A DNA stretch of 64,000 bases, taken from assembly GCA_963803265.1 (NCBI GenBank), contig CAWDLZ010000029.1, positions 186,001 to 250,000 on the forward strand. The letters are read 5' to 3'. Under the pieces are notes generated by a model. The model searched no databases and was not told the DNA's origin. It worked only from the letters and a program-made list of their open reading frames with translations. Source of the DNA: CAIKMD01 sp963803265. GTDB taxonomy: Bacteria > Pseudomonadota > Alphaproteobacteria > ATCC43930 > CGMCC-115725. Each line of letters starts with the position of its first letter. The stretch's first letter is position 1. The position numbers were made by a program, and so were the translations under genes. Below, piece after piece: positions 9,578-19,300 of this stretch.

Positions 9578-10249
9578 TCACCGCTTAAGGGTCTCGCCCG
9601 GGGTGACGATGCCGGTTGAGATCACGTATTTGATGGCATCCTCGACCGACATACCGAGGGTGACGACGTCCCTGCGCGGCACGAAGACGAGGTACCCACC
9701 CGTCGGGTTGGGCGTCGTCGGAACGTAGATCGCAATCGCATCCTGTCCGGCAAGATTTCCGATCTCGCCTTCGACGGACGCGGTGACAAAGCCGATGGTC
9801 CACATCTCGCGGCGCGGCCATTCGACCAGCACGACTTCGCGGAAACTGGTGGACTGCTTGGCGAGAACCGTCTCGAAAATCTGTTTTACCGCGGCATAGA
9901 CGCCGCGCACGATCGGCATGCGCGCCAGGATCCGCTCGGAAAGGCGAAGCAAAATCCGGCCGAGATAGCCGGCGGTCGCGGCGCCGATCAGGGTGAGCCC
10001 GACGACCGCGATCACGAGGCCGATTCCGGGTACGTAGAACGGCAGGTAGGTCTCGGGATTGTACTCCTTCGGCAGAAGGTGCCCGACCGAGGTATCGATG
10101 AAATCGACCAGCACCCAGGTCAGGTAGAGGGTCAGCGCGGTCGGGCCGGTCACCAGGATGCCGGCGATGAAATAACCGCGTAGACGCTCCTCGATGAGGA
10201 AGCGCCACCAGTGGCGCGGCGGCTCCGCTGGCGCCTCGGAACTCGGCAT
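9578..10249 (-). CDS. DUF502 family membrane protein
   Basis: 223 residues with two strong membrane segments (about 28-50 and 73-97), then a soluble C-terminal domain with the family pattern VYVPTTPNPTGG-like (IYVPTTPNPTGG near residue 175) and GMSVEDA. Function is unknown; the family is membrane-associated and widespread. It is often found next to recG in alphaproteobacteria, so its position here, 2.1 kb away and convergent, suggests that the two binding-protein genes were inserted between old neighbours. The ATG at 10249 gives a short polar N-terminus before the first membrane segment. Confidence 0.82.
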   Translation of the reverse strand: MPSSEAPAEPPRHWWRFLIEERLRGYFIAGILVTGPTALTLYLTWVLVDFIDTSVGHLLPKEYNPETYLPFYVPGIGLVIAVVGLTLIGAATAGYLGRILLRLSERILARMPIVRGVYAAVKQIFETVLAKQSTSFREVVLVEWPRREMWTIGFVTASVEGEIGNLAGQDAIAIYVPTTPNPTGGYLVFVPRRDVVTLGMSVEDAIKYVISTGIVTPGETLKR

Positions 10250-10307
10250 TACGCAGCCGTTACTTGCAGGTTCAAGGAGTTCATCTTCGAGCTGCGCACG
10301 TCAGGCT

Positions 10308-10745
10308 TCATGCCCGCTCGATCAACTCGATCTTGTAGCCGTCGGGGTCTTCGATGAAGGCGATGTTCACCGTACCGAATTTCAGCGGTCCGGGTGGACG
10401 CGGGATTTTCACGCCCTCCCTTTGCAGTGCCGCGCAGATGCCGTGAAGATCGTCGACGGCAATCGCGAGATGCCCGAAGCCCGAGCCGATCGTGTAGGGC
10501 TCTTTCTGGTCCCAGTTGTAGGTCAGCTCGACCACCGCGTTGGCGGCATCGTCGCCATAACCGACGAAGGCGATGGTATAGCGGCCGGCCTCGACCTCGC
10601 GCTTGCGCAAGAGCTTCATGCCCATGAGGCGGCAATAAAAGTCGATCGAGCGTTCGAGATCGAATACCCGGAGCATGGTATGCAGCAAGCGGAAGCGGCT
10701 CGGGTCGATAGCGGTGCCGGGTTTGACAGCGGTCGCTCTCTCCAT
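10308..10745 (-). CDS. gloA: Lactoylglutathione lyase (glyoxalase I)
   Basis: 145-residue VOC-fold enzyme that converts the methylglyoxal-glutathione hemithioacetal to S-lactoylglutathione in the cytoplasm. The four metal ligands of the GloA family are present: His22 (LLHTM), Glu73 (VVELTYN), His92 (GFGHLA) and Glu140 (GYKIELIE). The spacing matches the nickel-dependent E. coli enzyme. The ATG at 10745 is preceded by GAGGAGG; longer in-frame starts would enter lpxB. It lies 10 bases after the lpxB stop and is probably the last gene of the lipid A operon. Confidence 0.92.
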   Translation of the reverse strand: MERATAVKPGTAIDPSRFRLLHTMLRVFDLERSIDFYCRLMGMKLLRKREVEAGRYTIAFVGYGDDAANAVVELTYNWDQKEPYTIGSGFGHLAIAVDDLHGICAALQREGVKIPRPPGPLKFGTVNIAFIEDPDGYKIELIERA

Positions 10746-10755
10746 GGTGGCCTCC

Positions 10756-11931
10756 TCAGGTTTTTGCCTTGCGCGCCATAACGCCAAGCACTTCGTCTGC
10801 GGCGCGCAGGCTCGGCGAAATTTCGCCATAGCCCAGCACGTGCAGCGCCTCCTGGCAAGCGGCGATTTGCGCGGCCCGCGCCGCGGCATTGTCGAGCAGC
10901 GAGTTCACCGCGGCGGCGAGGCGCTCGGGCGTGCACTTGTATTGCAGAAATTCCGGCACCGCTTCGCGATCCAGGATCAGATTGACCAAATTGGCGTAGC
11001 GCACCTTAACGACGCGAGCCAGGTAGGCATGGGTCAAGGGATTGCCGCGATAGGCGATGACCGCCGGCAGCTTTGCCATCGCGAGTTCGAGTGCGACGGT
11101 TCCCGATGCGGCAAGCGCCACGTCGCTCGCTGCGAAGGCGTCGTATTTTTCGTCCGGACCGCGCAATAAGATGGTCGGCAGCGTCCACGCGCCAACGGAA
11201 GCCGCGACCCGATCCGCCACGGTCTCGACTGTCGGCACCACGATCCGCAGCCGCGGATGGCGTGCCGCGACGCGCTCGACCGCCGCGGCGAAAATCGGCA
11301 ACAGCCGGCTCACCTCGCCACGGCGGCTGCCGGGCAGCACGGTGATTAGCGGCACATCGCCCGGCACCGCGTGGCGTCGTCGGAACGCGGCGCCGTCGCC
11401 CATATCGGCGCCGCTTTCGACGACCGGATGGCCGACATAGGCGCAGGACAGACCGACCTTGGTAAAATAAGGCGGCTCGAAAGGCAGCAATGTCATCAAA
11501 TCATCGTACCACCGCGCCATGCGCCGCGCCCTTCCGCCCCGCCACGCCCACACCATTGGCGCGACATAATGAATGAGCGGGATCGGGTTGCCGCGGCGCC
11601 GCAGCCGCTCGGCGATGCGCCACGTAAAGCCCGAGCTGTCTATCGTGACGAGCGCGGCCGGACGCTGACGCTCGATATCCGCGACGGTATCGGCGACGTA
11701 GTGGAAAATGCGGCGCGCCGCGGGCAAAACCTCGGCCAAGCCCATGATCGCGAGCTCCGACAGCGGCACCCGGCTCGACAGGCCTTGCGCCGCCATATAC
11801 TCGCCGCCGATACCGGCGAAGCGCAGCTTGCCGCCTGTGCGCTGCTTCAGCGCCGCCATCAGCTTGCCGCCGAGGAAATCGCCGGATGGCTCGCCAGTGA
11901 CAATATAGATGAGCGGCGCCTCCTCGGTCAC
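10756..11931 (-). CDS. lpxB: Lipid-A-disaccharide synthase
   Basis: 391-residue GT19 glycosyltransferase that joins UDP-2,3-diacylglucosamine and lipid X to give the lipid A disaccharide at the inner membrane. Recognisable parts are TGEPSGD near the N-terminus, HYVAPMVWAWRGGRA, LLPFEPPYF, LPGSRRGEV and the ASGTVALELA donor-binding motif. The GTG at 11931 shares GTGA with the lpxI stop and gives the family N-terminus directly before the TGEPSGD strand; a longer frame extends into lpxI. The order lpxA-lpxI-lpxB is typical for alphaproteobacteria. Confidence 0.93.
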   Translation of the reverse strand: MTEEAPLIYIVTGEPSGDFLGGKLMAALKQRTGGKLRFAGIGGEYMAAQGLSSRVPLSELAIMGLAEVLPAARRIFHYVADTVADIERQRPAALVTIDSSGFTWRIAERLRRRGNPIPLIHYVAPMVWAWRGGRARRMARWYDDLMTLLPFEPPYFTKVGLSCAYVGHPVVESGADMGDGAAFRRRHAVPGDVPLITVLPGSRRGEVSRLLPIFAAAVERVAARHPRLRIVVPTVETVADRVAASVGAWTLPTILLRGPDEKYDAFAASDVALAASGTVALELAMAKLPAVIAYRGNPLTHAYLARVVKVRYANLVNLILDREAVPEFLQYKCTPERLAAAVNSLLDNAAARAAQIAACQEALHVLGYGEISPSLRAADEVLGVMARKAKT

Positions 11932-12759
11932 GGGGGCGCAGCGTCCGCCGCGACACCCACCACGAAAATTCCCGCTCGGTCGGCGGCCGCGATTACGGCA
12001 TCGCAATCGAGCACCAAGGTCGCTCCGGCCTCAATCGCGATGCCGGTCAAGCCGGCCTGGGCGGCGGCGGCGACCGTGCCCGGCCCAATGGTCGGCAGAT
12101 CGGCGCGGCGTTCCTGTCCGGGTTTCGACATCTTCACCAGCACGCCGCCCGCCTCGTCACCGCGCGCGGTGCCGCAACTGGCGATCAAAGCGTCGGTCCC
12201 TTCGACCGCCTCGACGCCGAGCGACGATTCCGTGCCGCACCACGACCGCCTGGCCAAGATCGCGCGCGCCTAAAGCGCGCGCCGCCGCGATGCCGGTCGC
12301 GATATCGGACCAGGCTGGAGCGTCGGGCCGTTGCGCGCCCAGCGGCCCCAGCGTGGCTAAATCGCCGCTGAGGATGCTGTCCGCGCCGACCACGCGAAAC
12401 CCCTCGACTTCGAGTTCCTTGATGACGGCGCTCAGCAAGCCGTTATCGCCGAGCGCACGGTATCCAACCTTGGCGAGGAACCGCGCCATCCGCCAATCTG
12501 GCCACATCGCCCCGAGCCTCGGCCGCCGCACCGCCCCGGCCAGCACCAGTTCTTCGACGTCATTGGCGCGCAACAGCCGGAAGCCTTCGGCCGCCGCGCC
12601 AAGCCTGATCGTGCCATGCGGAACATCCGCGAACGCATCCCGGTCGGCGGCTTCCGCCAGCGCCAACACGAAGAACGGACGCCCTTGTGCGCGACACGCC
12701 GCGACGAGGCGCCGGGGCAACTCGCCGCTGCCGGCGACGATGCCAAGCTTAGCCGCCAT
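11928..12759 (-). CDS. lpxI: UDP-2,3-diacylglucosamine pyrophosphatase LpxI (frameshifted)
   Basis: Enzyme that hydrolyses UDP-2,3-diacylglucosamine to lipid X and UMP, replacing LpxH in alphaproteobacteria. The N-terminal half (KLGIVAGSGELP) reads from 12759. The C-terminal half (LGVEAVEGTDALI, then MSKPGQ and TIGPGTV) reads in another frame. Removing one base near 12222 gives VVVRHGIV followed by LGVEAVEGTD, exactly the family sequence, and about 276 residues. The start overlaps the lpxA stop by 11 bases and the end overlaps the lpxB start. The shift is probably a sequencing insertion. Confidence 0.9.
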
Positions 12760-13552
12760 TCTCCGCCTTGGGCTGGCACAGGCCGCGGCTCGAGGAGCCG
12801 CGAATGAACTCCAGCACATCCTTTACCGGCGCGACGTCGGGAAAGCGCACCGCGACTTGATCGAGGCGCTCGGCAAAGGTCCCGGTCTCGCCCTCGAAGA
12901 GAAGCTGATAGGCGGTGCGCAGCGCCTGAATCTCGTCGCGCGCGAAACCGCGGCGCTGCATGCCGACGATGTTGAGCCCCGAGAGCCGCGCCCGATCGCC
13001 GAGCGCCGAGCCGTAGGGAATGACGTCGCGCTCGACCCCGGTCACGCCGCCGACCATGGCGAGCCGGCCGATGCGGACGAATTGGTGCGCCGCCGAGAGC
13101 CCGCCGAAGACGGCGTAATCGCCGACCGTGACGTGACCGGCGAGCGTCGCGTTGTTGGCCATGATCACGCCGTCGCCGATCACGCAATCATGCGCGACAT
13201 GAACGCCCACCATGAACAGGCCGCCATCGCCGATGCGCGTCACCATGCCGCCCCCGGCAGTGCCGGGATTCATCGTCACGTGCTCGCGGATGATGTTGTT
13301 GCGGCCGATGACGAGACGGGATGGTTCGCCCCGGTATTTCAGATCCTGCGGCGGCTGGCCGATCGAGGCGAAGGGAAAGACGCGCGTGCCATCGCCAATC
13401 GAGGTGCGACCAGCCACGGCGACATGCGAGATCAGCTCGACGCCCTCGCCCAGCTCGACATCGGCGCCGACATGGCAGAACGGGCCGACCTTGACGCCTT
13501 GGCCGATCCGGGCGCCCGGCTCGATGACGGCTGTCGGATGAATGGCGGACAT
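12749..13552 (-). CDS. lpxA: UDP-N-acetylglucosamine acyltransferase
   Basis: 267-residue left-handed beta-helix trimer enzyme that transfers a 3-hydroxyacyl chain from ACP to UDP-GlcNAc, the first step of lipid A synthesis. Hexapeptide repeats run from about residue 3 to 190. The catalytic histidine is His121 in VAHDC, equivalent to His125 in E. coli. The C-terminal helical domain follows (QALRTAYQLLF). It starts six bases after fabZ and overlaps lpxI, so the three are translated together. Confidence 0.95.
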   Translation of the reverse strand: MSAIHPTAVIEPGARIGQGVKVGPFCHVGADVELGEGVELISHVAVAGRTSIGDGTRVFPFASIGQPPQDLKYRGEPSRLVIGRNNIIREHVTMNPGTAGGGMVTRIGDGGLFMVGVHVAHDCVIGDGVIMANNATLAGHVTVGDYAVFGGLSAAHQFVRIGRLAMVGGVTGVERDVIPYGSALGDRARLSGLNIVGMQRRGFARDEIQALRTAYQLLFEGETGTFAERLDQVAVRFPDVAPVKDVLEFIRGSSSRGLCQPKAENGG

Positions 13553-13558
13553 CGGGGA

Positions 13559-14026
13559 TCAAAAATCCATGATCATGGCGCCATAGCTCGCCTCGGCGAC
13601 GAGCTTGTCCACGACCGTCGCAACCGCTCGGAACTTCCAGAGACTGCCGCGCTGGCGCAGCCGTTCGACATTGAGCAAGAGCGCATCGCCTGGAACCACC
13701 GGACGGCGGAAGCGCGCCTCGTCGATGCTGGTGAAATAGACGAGCTTGCCGGCGGCCTCCTCGCCCAGCGCATCGACGACGAGCACCGCCGCTGTCTGCG
13801 CCATCGCTTCGATGATCAGGACGCCGGGCATCACCGGCCGCCGCGGAAAGTGACCCTGGAAGTAATGCTCGTCGATGCTGACATTCTTGACGCCGGTTGC
13901 GCTGACGCCGCGCACGACATTGACCACGCGGTCGATCATCAGGAATGGCGGGCGATGCGGAATCATCTCCATGATCCGCAGAATATCGATCTCGGGCGTA
14001 ACCGTTTGCTGGCCGGTGGCTTCCAT
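13559..14026 (-). CDS. fabZ: 3-hydroxyacyl-ACP dehydratase FabZ
   Basis: 155-residue hot-dog-fold dehydratase of type II fatty acid synthesis. It competes with LpxA and LpxD for 3-hydroxyacyl-ACP, which explains its position between them. Catalytic His59 lies in QGHFPRRPVMPG and Glu73 in LIIEAMAQ. Residues 20-32 (MIPHRPPFLMIDR) are the usual N-terminal signature. The start at 14026 comes just before the end of lpxD, with one base between the genes. Confidence 0.95.
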   Translation of the reverse strand: MEATGQQTVTPEIDILRIMEMIPHRPPFLMIDRVVNVVRGVSATGVKNVSIDEHYFQGHFPRRPVMPGVLIIEAMAQTAAVLVVDALGEEAAGKLVYFTSIDEARFRRPVVPGDALLLNVERLRQRGSLWKFRAVATVVDKLVAEASYGAMIMDF

Positions 14027-14027
14027 C

Positions 14028-15050
14028 CTAGCCGCCCTTCTTCGCCGCCAGACGCTTCAGCGCCAGAACCTGACGGTAAAAATCGCCGCTCGGCTGGGCC
14101 GGGCTGCCTAAGACCGTCACGCCCGGCGCAACATCGTGCATCAGACCGGACTGCGCCGCGATGCGCGCGCCATCGCCGACGGTAAGATGACCGATCAGCC
14201 CCGCTTGACCGCCGATCATGACGAAATCGCCGATGCGCGTGCTGCCGGAAATACCGACCTGCGCCACCACCACGCAACCCCTACCGATTTGCACGTTGTG
14301 CCCGATCTGGACGAGATTATCAATCATCGTCCCCGAGCCGATCACGGTATCGTGCCCCGAGCCGCGATCGACCGTGGTATTGGCGCCGATCTCGACATCG
14401 TCGCCGACGATCACCCGGCCGAGCTGCGGTACCTTCACCGGCGCGACCGGATCGGGAGCGAAGCCGAAGCCATCCTGCCCGATGCGCGCGCCAGGATAGA
14501 TCCGCACGCGCGCGCCGACGATGCAATGGCTGAGGCTCGCATTGGCGCCGACGCGGACATCGTCCCCCAGCACGACGCGCGCTCCGATCGCGGCGTTGAC
14601 GCCGATGAGGACGCGCTGGCCGATCTCGGCGCCCGGTCCGATCACGGCGCCCGCCTCGACCGCACAGCCTTCGCCCAATCGCGCCGTCGGGTCGACAAAC
14701 GCGGATGCCGCCACGCCGGGCACGGGCGGCGGCTCGGGATGGAACGCCTGCGCCGCAAGCGCATAAGCGCGGTAGGGCTGAGGCGTGACCAGCAGCGCGA
14801 CACCGCGAGGCGCCTCGGGGGCAAGCTTCGGATCGAGGATCACGGCGCCGGCCCGCGTCTTGCGCAGGGCCTCGATGTAATGGCGGTTGTCGAGGAAGGA
14901 AAGATCCTGCGCCGTCGCGGTTTCGAGCGGAGCGACGTCGCGAAGCATACGCTCGGGCTCGGTCGCGCCGGCGATCTCGGCACCGATGCGCCGCGCAATC
15001 TCGGCCACGCTGAGCGGGCTCGGCACCGTGAAGAAGCGCGGATCGGTCAT
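14028..15050 (-). CDS. lpxD: UDP-3-O-(3-hydroxyacyl)glucosamine N-acyltransferase
   Basis: 340-residue trimeric left-handed beta-helix enzyme that adds the second hydroxyacyl chain in lipid A synthesis. It has an N-terminal uridine-binding domain (about 1-100), then hexapeptide repeats. The catalytic histidine region is NLVQIGHNVQIG near residue 245. C-terminal helices carry the family end. The gene starts three bases after skp and runs into fabZ with one base between them. Confidence 0.95.
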   Translation of the reverse strand: MTDPRFFTVPSPLSVAEIARRIGAEIAGATEPERMLRDVAPLETATAQDLSFLDNRHYIEALRKTRAGAVILDPKLAPEAPRGVALLVTPQPYRAYALAAQAFHPEPPPVPGVAASAFVDPTARLGEGCAVEAGAVIGPGAEIGQRVLIGVNAAIGARVVLGDDVRVGANASLSHCIVGARVRIYPGARIGQDGFGFAPDPVAPVKVPQLGRVIVGDDVEIGANTTVDRGSGHDTVIGSGTMIDNLVQIGHNVQIGRGCVVVAQVGISGSTRIGDFVMIGGQAGLIGHLTVGDGARIAAQSGLMHDVAPGVTVLGSPAQPSGDFYRQVLALKRLAAKKGG

Positions 15051-15053
15051 GGC

Positions 15054-15686
15054 TCAATGAGCGGCTGGCTGCGGCGCTGCGAGCGGCGGCGAAGAAACCG
15101 GAGATAAGGCGAGACCCGAATCCGGCGGCAGGTCGAGCGTCACGTCGGGAAGCCTGGTATCAAGCCGCGCGAGCACCTCGGGCGTGATGTCGAGGCCCTG
15201 CGCGTCGAACAAAACGGCGGCCTTGGCGACGACGAGATTCGCTTTCCGCTCGGCCGCGATGTCGGCGATGATTTGCAGCGCGGTGTTTTCCACCTTGGTC
15301 ATGGCGTCGTTATAGGCCTGCTGCAGGGCTTGGCGCGTAACCTGCACGCCGTGATCGAGCGCGTCGTAGTGCTGCTGGAAATCGCGCATCTTGGCGTTGA
15401 ACGCGTCCGCCGCCAGCACGGTTCGCTGGCTCTCGAGATCGTTCTGCGTCCGCTGTAGCGTGGCTTCCTGCTCCGAGACCTCCTTGGTATAGCTCTCGGT
15501 CCGAAGGTTCATCTGCTCTTGCACGTTCTTGGCGGCGAGCGAATCGTGTAATATCTGCTGAACGTCGACGATGATGATGACGGGCGGTGCGACATTCGGC
15601 GCCTTTTGCGCCCGCGCTGACATACCGGCGAAAAGCAGCACGATGACCAGCGATCCGGCCAGGCCGAGCTTGACACCGGAGCGCAT
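15054..15686 (-). CDS. skp: OmpH/Skp family periplasmic chaperone
   Basis: 210-residue protein with a signal peptide ending near residue 26 (MSARA-Q), a short beta segment (IIIVDVQQIL) and a long coiled-coil region (about 55-150). It ends in a proline-rich tail. Skp holds unfolded outer-membrane proteins in the periplasm before BamA inserts them. The ATG follows directly after the bamA stop. The proline/alanine tail after residue 180 is longer than in enterobacterial Skp, but OmpH proteins of alphaproteobacteria often carry extensions. Confidence 0.88.
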   Translation of the reverse strand: MRSGVKLGLAGSLVIVLLFAGMSARAQKAPNVAPPVIIIVDVQQILHDSLAAKNVQEQMNLRTESYTKEVSEQEATLQRTQNDLESQRTVLAADAFNAKMRDFQQHYDALDHGVQVTRQALQQAYNDAMTKVENTALQIIADIAAERKANLVVAKAAVLFDAQGLDITPEVLARLDTRLPDVTLDLPPDSGLALSPVSSPPLAAPQPAAH

Positions 15687-18014
15687 TTAGAAATTCGACC
15701 CGAAACCGACCCGGAAGAACTCCTTCTTGTCGAAGGATTGGAGCAGGACCGGCATGGCCAGATCTACCCGCAACGGGCCGAGCGGCGAATCCCACGAGAG
15801 GCCGTAACCGACCGAAACCACGGGAGCAGTGCTTTGAGCGATGTTCGGACCGCTGGCGTCGACCGACCAGGCGGCGCCGAAATCGCTGAAGACATGGCCG
15901 CTGAGTCCGAACTCTTTAGGCAGGCCGAGCGGCATCGCGAGCTGAACCGACCCGAGCCAATATTTGTTGGCGCCGAGGGCTTCGTCCGCCATGGTATCGC
16001 GCGGTCCGATGCCGCCGTTAGCGAAGCCGCGCAGATTGTCGCCGCCAATGAAATAGCGGTCCTCGATTTGCACCGTGTCGCTGAGTCCGAAGATATAGCC
16101 GACTTCGCCCTTCGTGCTCGCCACCCAGCTGGGCGCGATCGGATAGTAATAGCCGGCACTGACGCTGTTGCGCAGAAAATAGGCCTGGCCGCCGAGCCCA
16201 GCGACATCGGTCGCTTGCTGCAAGTAGTAACCCGAGGTTGGCTTGGTGGGGCTGTCGCGCTTGTCGTAGAGCATCGACTCGCCGGCGATCGACGAAAGCC
16301 GCGATCCGGCCTCCTGAAGAATGTAGATCGACGCGCCTGATTGCACGTCGCTGATCACGTCTTCGCGCAAAGTATAGGTAAGCGTCTGGCGAAGGAATTC
16401 GGTGAACTGATAGCCGAGGCGAAACGAGTTGCCATACGACGTCTCCGTATAGCCATCATAATACGAGTTGTCGCGCTGCAAGGCAAAAAGGTCGAAGCCC
16501 GCAGCCAGATTGCGGTCCAGGAAATAGGGTTGGGTGAAGCTCAGTTCGGCCTGTTGATCGCGATAGGCGACGGTCGTGTCGAGCCGCAAATCCAGCCCCT
16601 GGCCCAGGAGATTGCGCTCGTGGACGCCGATATTCGCCAAGGGTCCATCCGTCGTCGAGTAGCCGACGCCGACCGAGAAATCGCCGGTCGATTCCTCTTG
16701 CACATCGACATGGATGATCGTTTTGTCCGGCGCGCTGCCGGGGGTGTTGGTGACATCGACGGTCTTGAAGAAGTTGAGGTTTTTGATGCGCTGCTCCGAG
16801 CGCTGCAGCTTCGTCGAATTGAACGCGTCGCCTTCGACGAGCCGGAACTCGCGCCGGATAACCTTATCCTGGGTACGCAGATTGCCGGTGATGTCGATCC
16901 GCTCGACATAGACCCGCGGACCTTCCTTCACGTCGAAGCTGACGTCGATGGTCTTCGTATCGGCGTTGCGCTTGACGGTTGGCGTGACGACGACGAAGGC
17001 GTAGCCGCGGTCGCCCAGCGCGTCGGTGATCGCCGAGATCGATGTGTCGAGCTCGTCCGCGTTGTACCAACTGCCCTCATGGACCGTCAGCAGCCCGCGC
17101 AAGAACGCCGGATCGACATCCTTCAGCTCGCTGGTGATCGCGATCTTGCCGAAATGATAGCGGGCGCCCTCTTCGAGGGTGAAGGTGAGCATGAAGCCCT
17201 CGCGATCGGGCGTCAGCTCCGCTACCGCCGAGACAACGCGGAAATCGGGATAGCCCTGGGTGAGGTAGAACTTGCGCAGCAATTCGCGATCGTAGGTCAG
17301 CCGGTCGGGGTCATAATTGTCGCTGTTGCTGAGGAAGCGGTACCAACGCGATTCCGTGGTCGAGATCACGTCGCGCAACGTCGACTCGCTGAAGACGTGA
17401 TTGCCGAGAAAGGTAATGCTGCGGATTCCGGTCGCGGGACCTTCATCGATCTCGAAGACGAGGTTGACGCGGTTCTGCGGCAGCTCGATCACCTTGGGCT
17501 GGACGGTGGCGGCGAAGCGTCCCGAGCGCCGGTACAATTCGAGGATGCGGGCGACGTCGCTTTGCACCTTCTCCCGGGTATAAACGAGGCGCGGGCGCAG
17601 CTGTATTTCGTCGGTGAGGCTCTCGTCCGTGAGCTTGGAATTGCCTTCGAAGGCGATGCGGTTGATCACCGGGTTCTCGACGACATGCACGACGAGGGCG
17701 TCGCCGTCGCGCCTAATGGTCACATCGGAAAAGAGGCCGGTCGCAAACAAAGCCTTCAGCGAGGCATCGAGCTTCTGCGCGTCGTACGGTTCGCCCGGCT
17801 GGACCTGGAGATAGGAGCGCACCGTATCGGGCTCGACGCGCTGGGTGCCCTCGATCCGAATTTCCTGGATGGTGCCGCCCGCTTGCGCCACCAGTTCCGC
17901 GGACGCCTGCGGCGCCGATGGCGCCTGCGCGAGCGCAGCGCCGGACGCCGATGCCGCGATCAGACCAATCGCGAAGGCGAAGCGCCGCGCCGCACCAAGG
18001 AAACTCCGCAACAC
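15687..18014 (-). CDS. bamA: Outer membrane protein assembly factor BamA
   Basis: 775-residue Omp85 protein, the central subunit of the BAM complex. A signal peptide ends near residue 30 (ALAQA). Five POTRA repeats follow to about residue 420. The 16-strand barrel carries the lid-lock motif IGGDNLRGF and ends in a C-terminal phenylalanine. Length is normal and there is no frame break. Its stop abuts the skp start. The 148-base gap to rseP holds palindromic repeats, so a separate promoter there is possible. Confidence 0.96.
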   Translation of the reverse strand: MLRSFLGAARRFAFAIGLIAASASGAALAQAPSAPQASAELVAQAGGTIQEIRIEGTQRVEPDTVRSYLQVQPGEPYDAQKLDASLKALFATGLFSDVTIRRDGDALVVHVVENPVINRIAFEGNSKLTDESLTDEIQLRPRLVYTREKVQSDVARILELYRRSGRFAATVQPKVIELPQNRVNLVFEIDEGPATGIRSITFLGNHVFSESTLRDVISTTESRWYRFLSNSDNYDPDRLTYDRELLRKFYLTQGYPDFRVVSAVAELTPDREGFMLTFTLEEGARYHFGKIAITSELKDVDPAFLRGLLTVHEGSWYNADELDTSISAITDALGDRGYAFVVVTPTVKRNADTKTIDVSFDVKEGPRVYVERIDITGNLRTQDKVIRREFRLVEGDAFNSTKLQRSEQRIKNLNFFKTVDVTNTPGSAPDKTIIHVDVQEESTGDFSVGVGYSTTDGPLANIGVHERNLLGQGLDLRLDTTVAYRDQQAELSFTQPYFLDRNLAAGFDLFALQRDNSYYDGYTETSYGNSFRLGYQFTEFLRQTLTYTLREDVISDVQSGASIYILQEAGSRLSSIAGESMLYDKRDSPTKPTSGYYLQQATDVAGLGGQAYFLRNSVSAGYYYPIAPSWVASTKGEVGYIFGLSDTVQIEDRYFIGGDNLRGFANGGIGPRDTMADEALGANKYWLGSVQLAMPLGLPKEFGLSGHVFSDFGAAWSVDASGPNIAQSTAPVVSVGYGLSWDSPLGPLRVDLAMPVLLQSFDKKEFFRVGFGSNF

Positions 18015-18052
18015 TTCCCCCTGTTCCGCACCACGTCCCGTCGGTCGAAGCC

Positions 18053-18166
18053 TAGAGCATTTTCCGGCGAAGTAGATACTGCTTCGCCATGGAAAACACC
18101 ATCGAATCGAGAAGTGAGAGAAGTTAGAGCAGCGTTCCGATTCGATTCGAATGGACCGCGCTCTAG
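18053..18166. repeat. Two imperfect palindromic intergenic elements between bamA and rseP
   Basis: The first hairpin pairs 18060-18074 (TTTTCCGGCGAAGTA) with 18080-18096, with a two-base bulge. The second is an imperfect palindrome, TAGAGCAGCGTTCCGATTCG and its partner ATGGACCGCGCTCTA (18125-18165). Its right end supplies the rseP stop codon. The core AGCGCGGTCC also occurs at 43137-43146 in another intergenic gap. Elements starting with TAGAGCA and ending in palindromes are familiar as dispersed intergenic repeats in alphaproteobacteria. Confidence 0.55.
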
Positions 18167-19300
18167 GTGACCAAACCCTTTAGAAATTCCACGACTTTGA
18201 GGTGAACAAGGTCGTTCCAGGTGGCAAATACCATCAGCGTCAGAACCAGCGCGAGGCCCAGGCGAAAGCCGTATTCCTGCGCGCGCTGGCCCAGTGGCTT
18301 ACCGCGAATTGCCTCGGCGGCATAAAACAGAAGATGTCCGCCGTCAAGGACCGGAATCGGGAAAAGGTTGATGAGCCCGAGATTGATCGACAGCACCGCC
18401 ATGAAGCTGAGGACCGCGACGAAGCCGTACTGCGCCACCTCGCCCGACATTTGCGCGATCCGAAGCGGGCCGCCGAGCTCGTCCGTGCTGCGCGCCCCGA
18501 TGATCATTTGCCACACCGCCTGCAGCGTGCTGACCGAAATGTTCACGGTCTCGCCGGTCGCGCGCCACAGCGCGCTCGCCGGATCGCGGCGAATATAGTC
18601 GATACCGTGGCTCTCGACGCCGAGCACGCCGAATTCGTGGGTGTTGCCGAAGCGGTCGGTCTGCTTGCTGAGCGTGGGCGTGATCGATAGTGTCGTCTCG
18701 ACGCCAGCGCGCCTTACCAGAAGAGTTCATGGGAACCCCGAGGTTGAGGCGCACGACGTTCTGGACATCCTCGAAGGTCTCGACCGGCCGGCCGTCGATG
18801 GCGAGGAAGACATCGCCCGGCTGTAGCCCGCCCGCTTCGGCGGCGCTGCCGTGCAAGACCTTGTCGACGTCGGGCGGAGTGAAGCGCTGGCCGACCGTCG
18901 CGAAAATGGCCGCCAGCAGGACGATCGCGAAGATAAAATTTGCCGCCGGCCCGGCCGCCACGATGGCGGCGCGCTGCGGCAAGCGCTTGTGGTGAAAGGA
19001 GACCGCGCGCTCGGCCTCGGTCATCGCCGGCAGATCGGTCGCGGGCATCGACGCCGGATCGGCGTCGCCGAACATCTTGACGTAGCCGCCCAAGGGCACC
19101 GCGCTGAATTTCCAACGCGTTCCGGCGCGGTCGTTCCAGCCGAAGAGCTCGGGGCCGAAACCAATCGAGAATACCTCGACGCGAACGCCGTTCCAGCGCG
19201 CCACGATGTAATGGCCGAACTCGTGGACGAAGACGAGGACGGTCAGGATGATAAGAAACCAGAGCACTACATAGCCGATGCCGCCGGTGAACGAACCCAT
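18163..19300 (-). CDS. rseP: RIP metalloprotease RseP (frameshifted)
   Basis: Site-2 intramembrane protease that cleaves anti-sigma factors. The zinc motif HEFGH is at residues 26-30 in the first membrane segment. A PDZ domain follows (GLQPGDVFLAIDGRPV), and the second catalytic motif is NLFPIPVLDGGH. The two halves are in different frames; removing one base near 18726 joins GVPM to the VRRAGVETT segment and on to DRFGNTHEFG. ATG 19300 is chosen over an upstream TTG at 19342 because it fits the family N-terminus. The usual upstream neighbour dxr is missing. Only 93 bases separate it from cdsA. Confidence 0.9.

Noticed and set aside
11909..14185. 758-codon open frame on the plus strand across lpxI-lpxA-fabZ
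   Set aside because: It is antisense to conserved genes, arginine-rich and without any domain; a GC-rich shadow frame.
16341..18170. 609-codon plus-strand frame inside bamA
   Set aside because: Antisense shadow of bamA, no family pattern.
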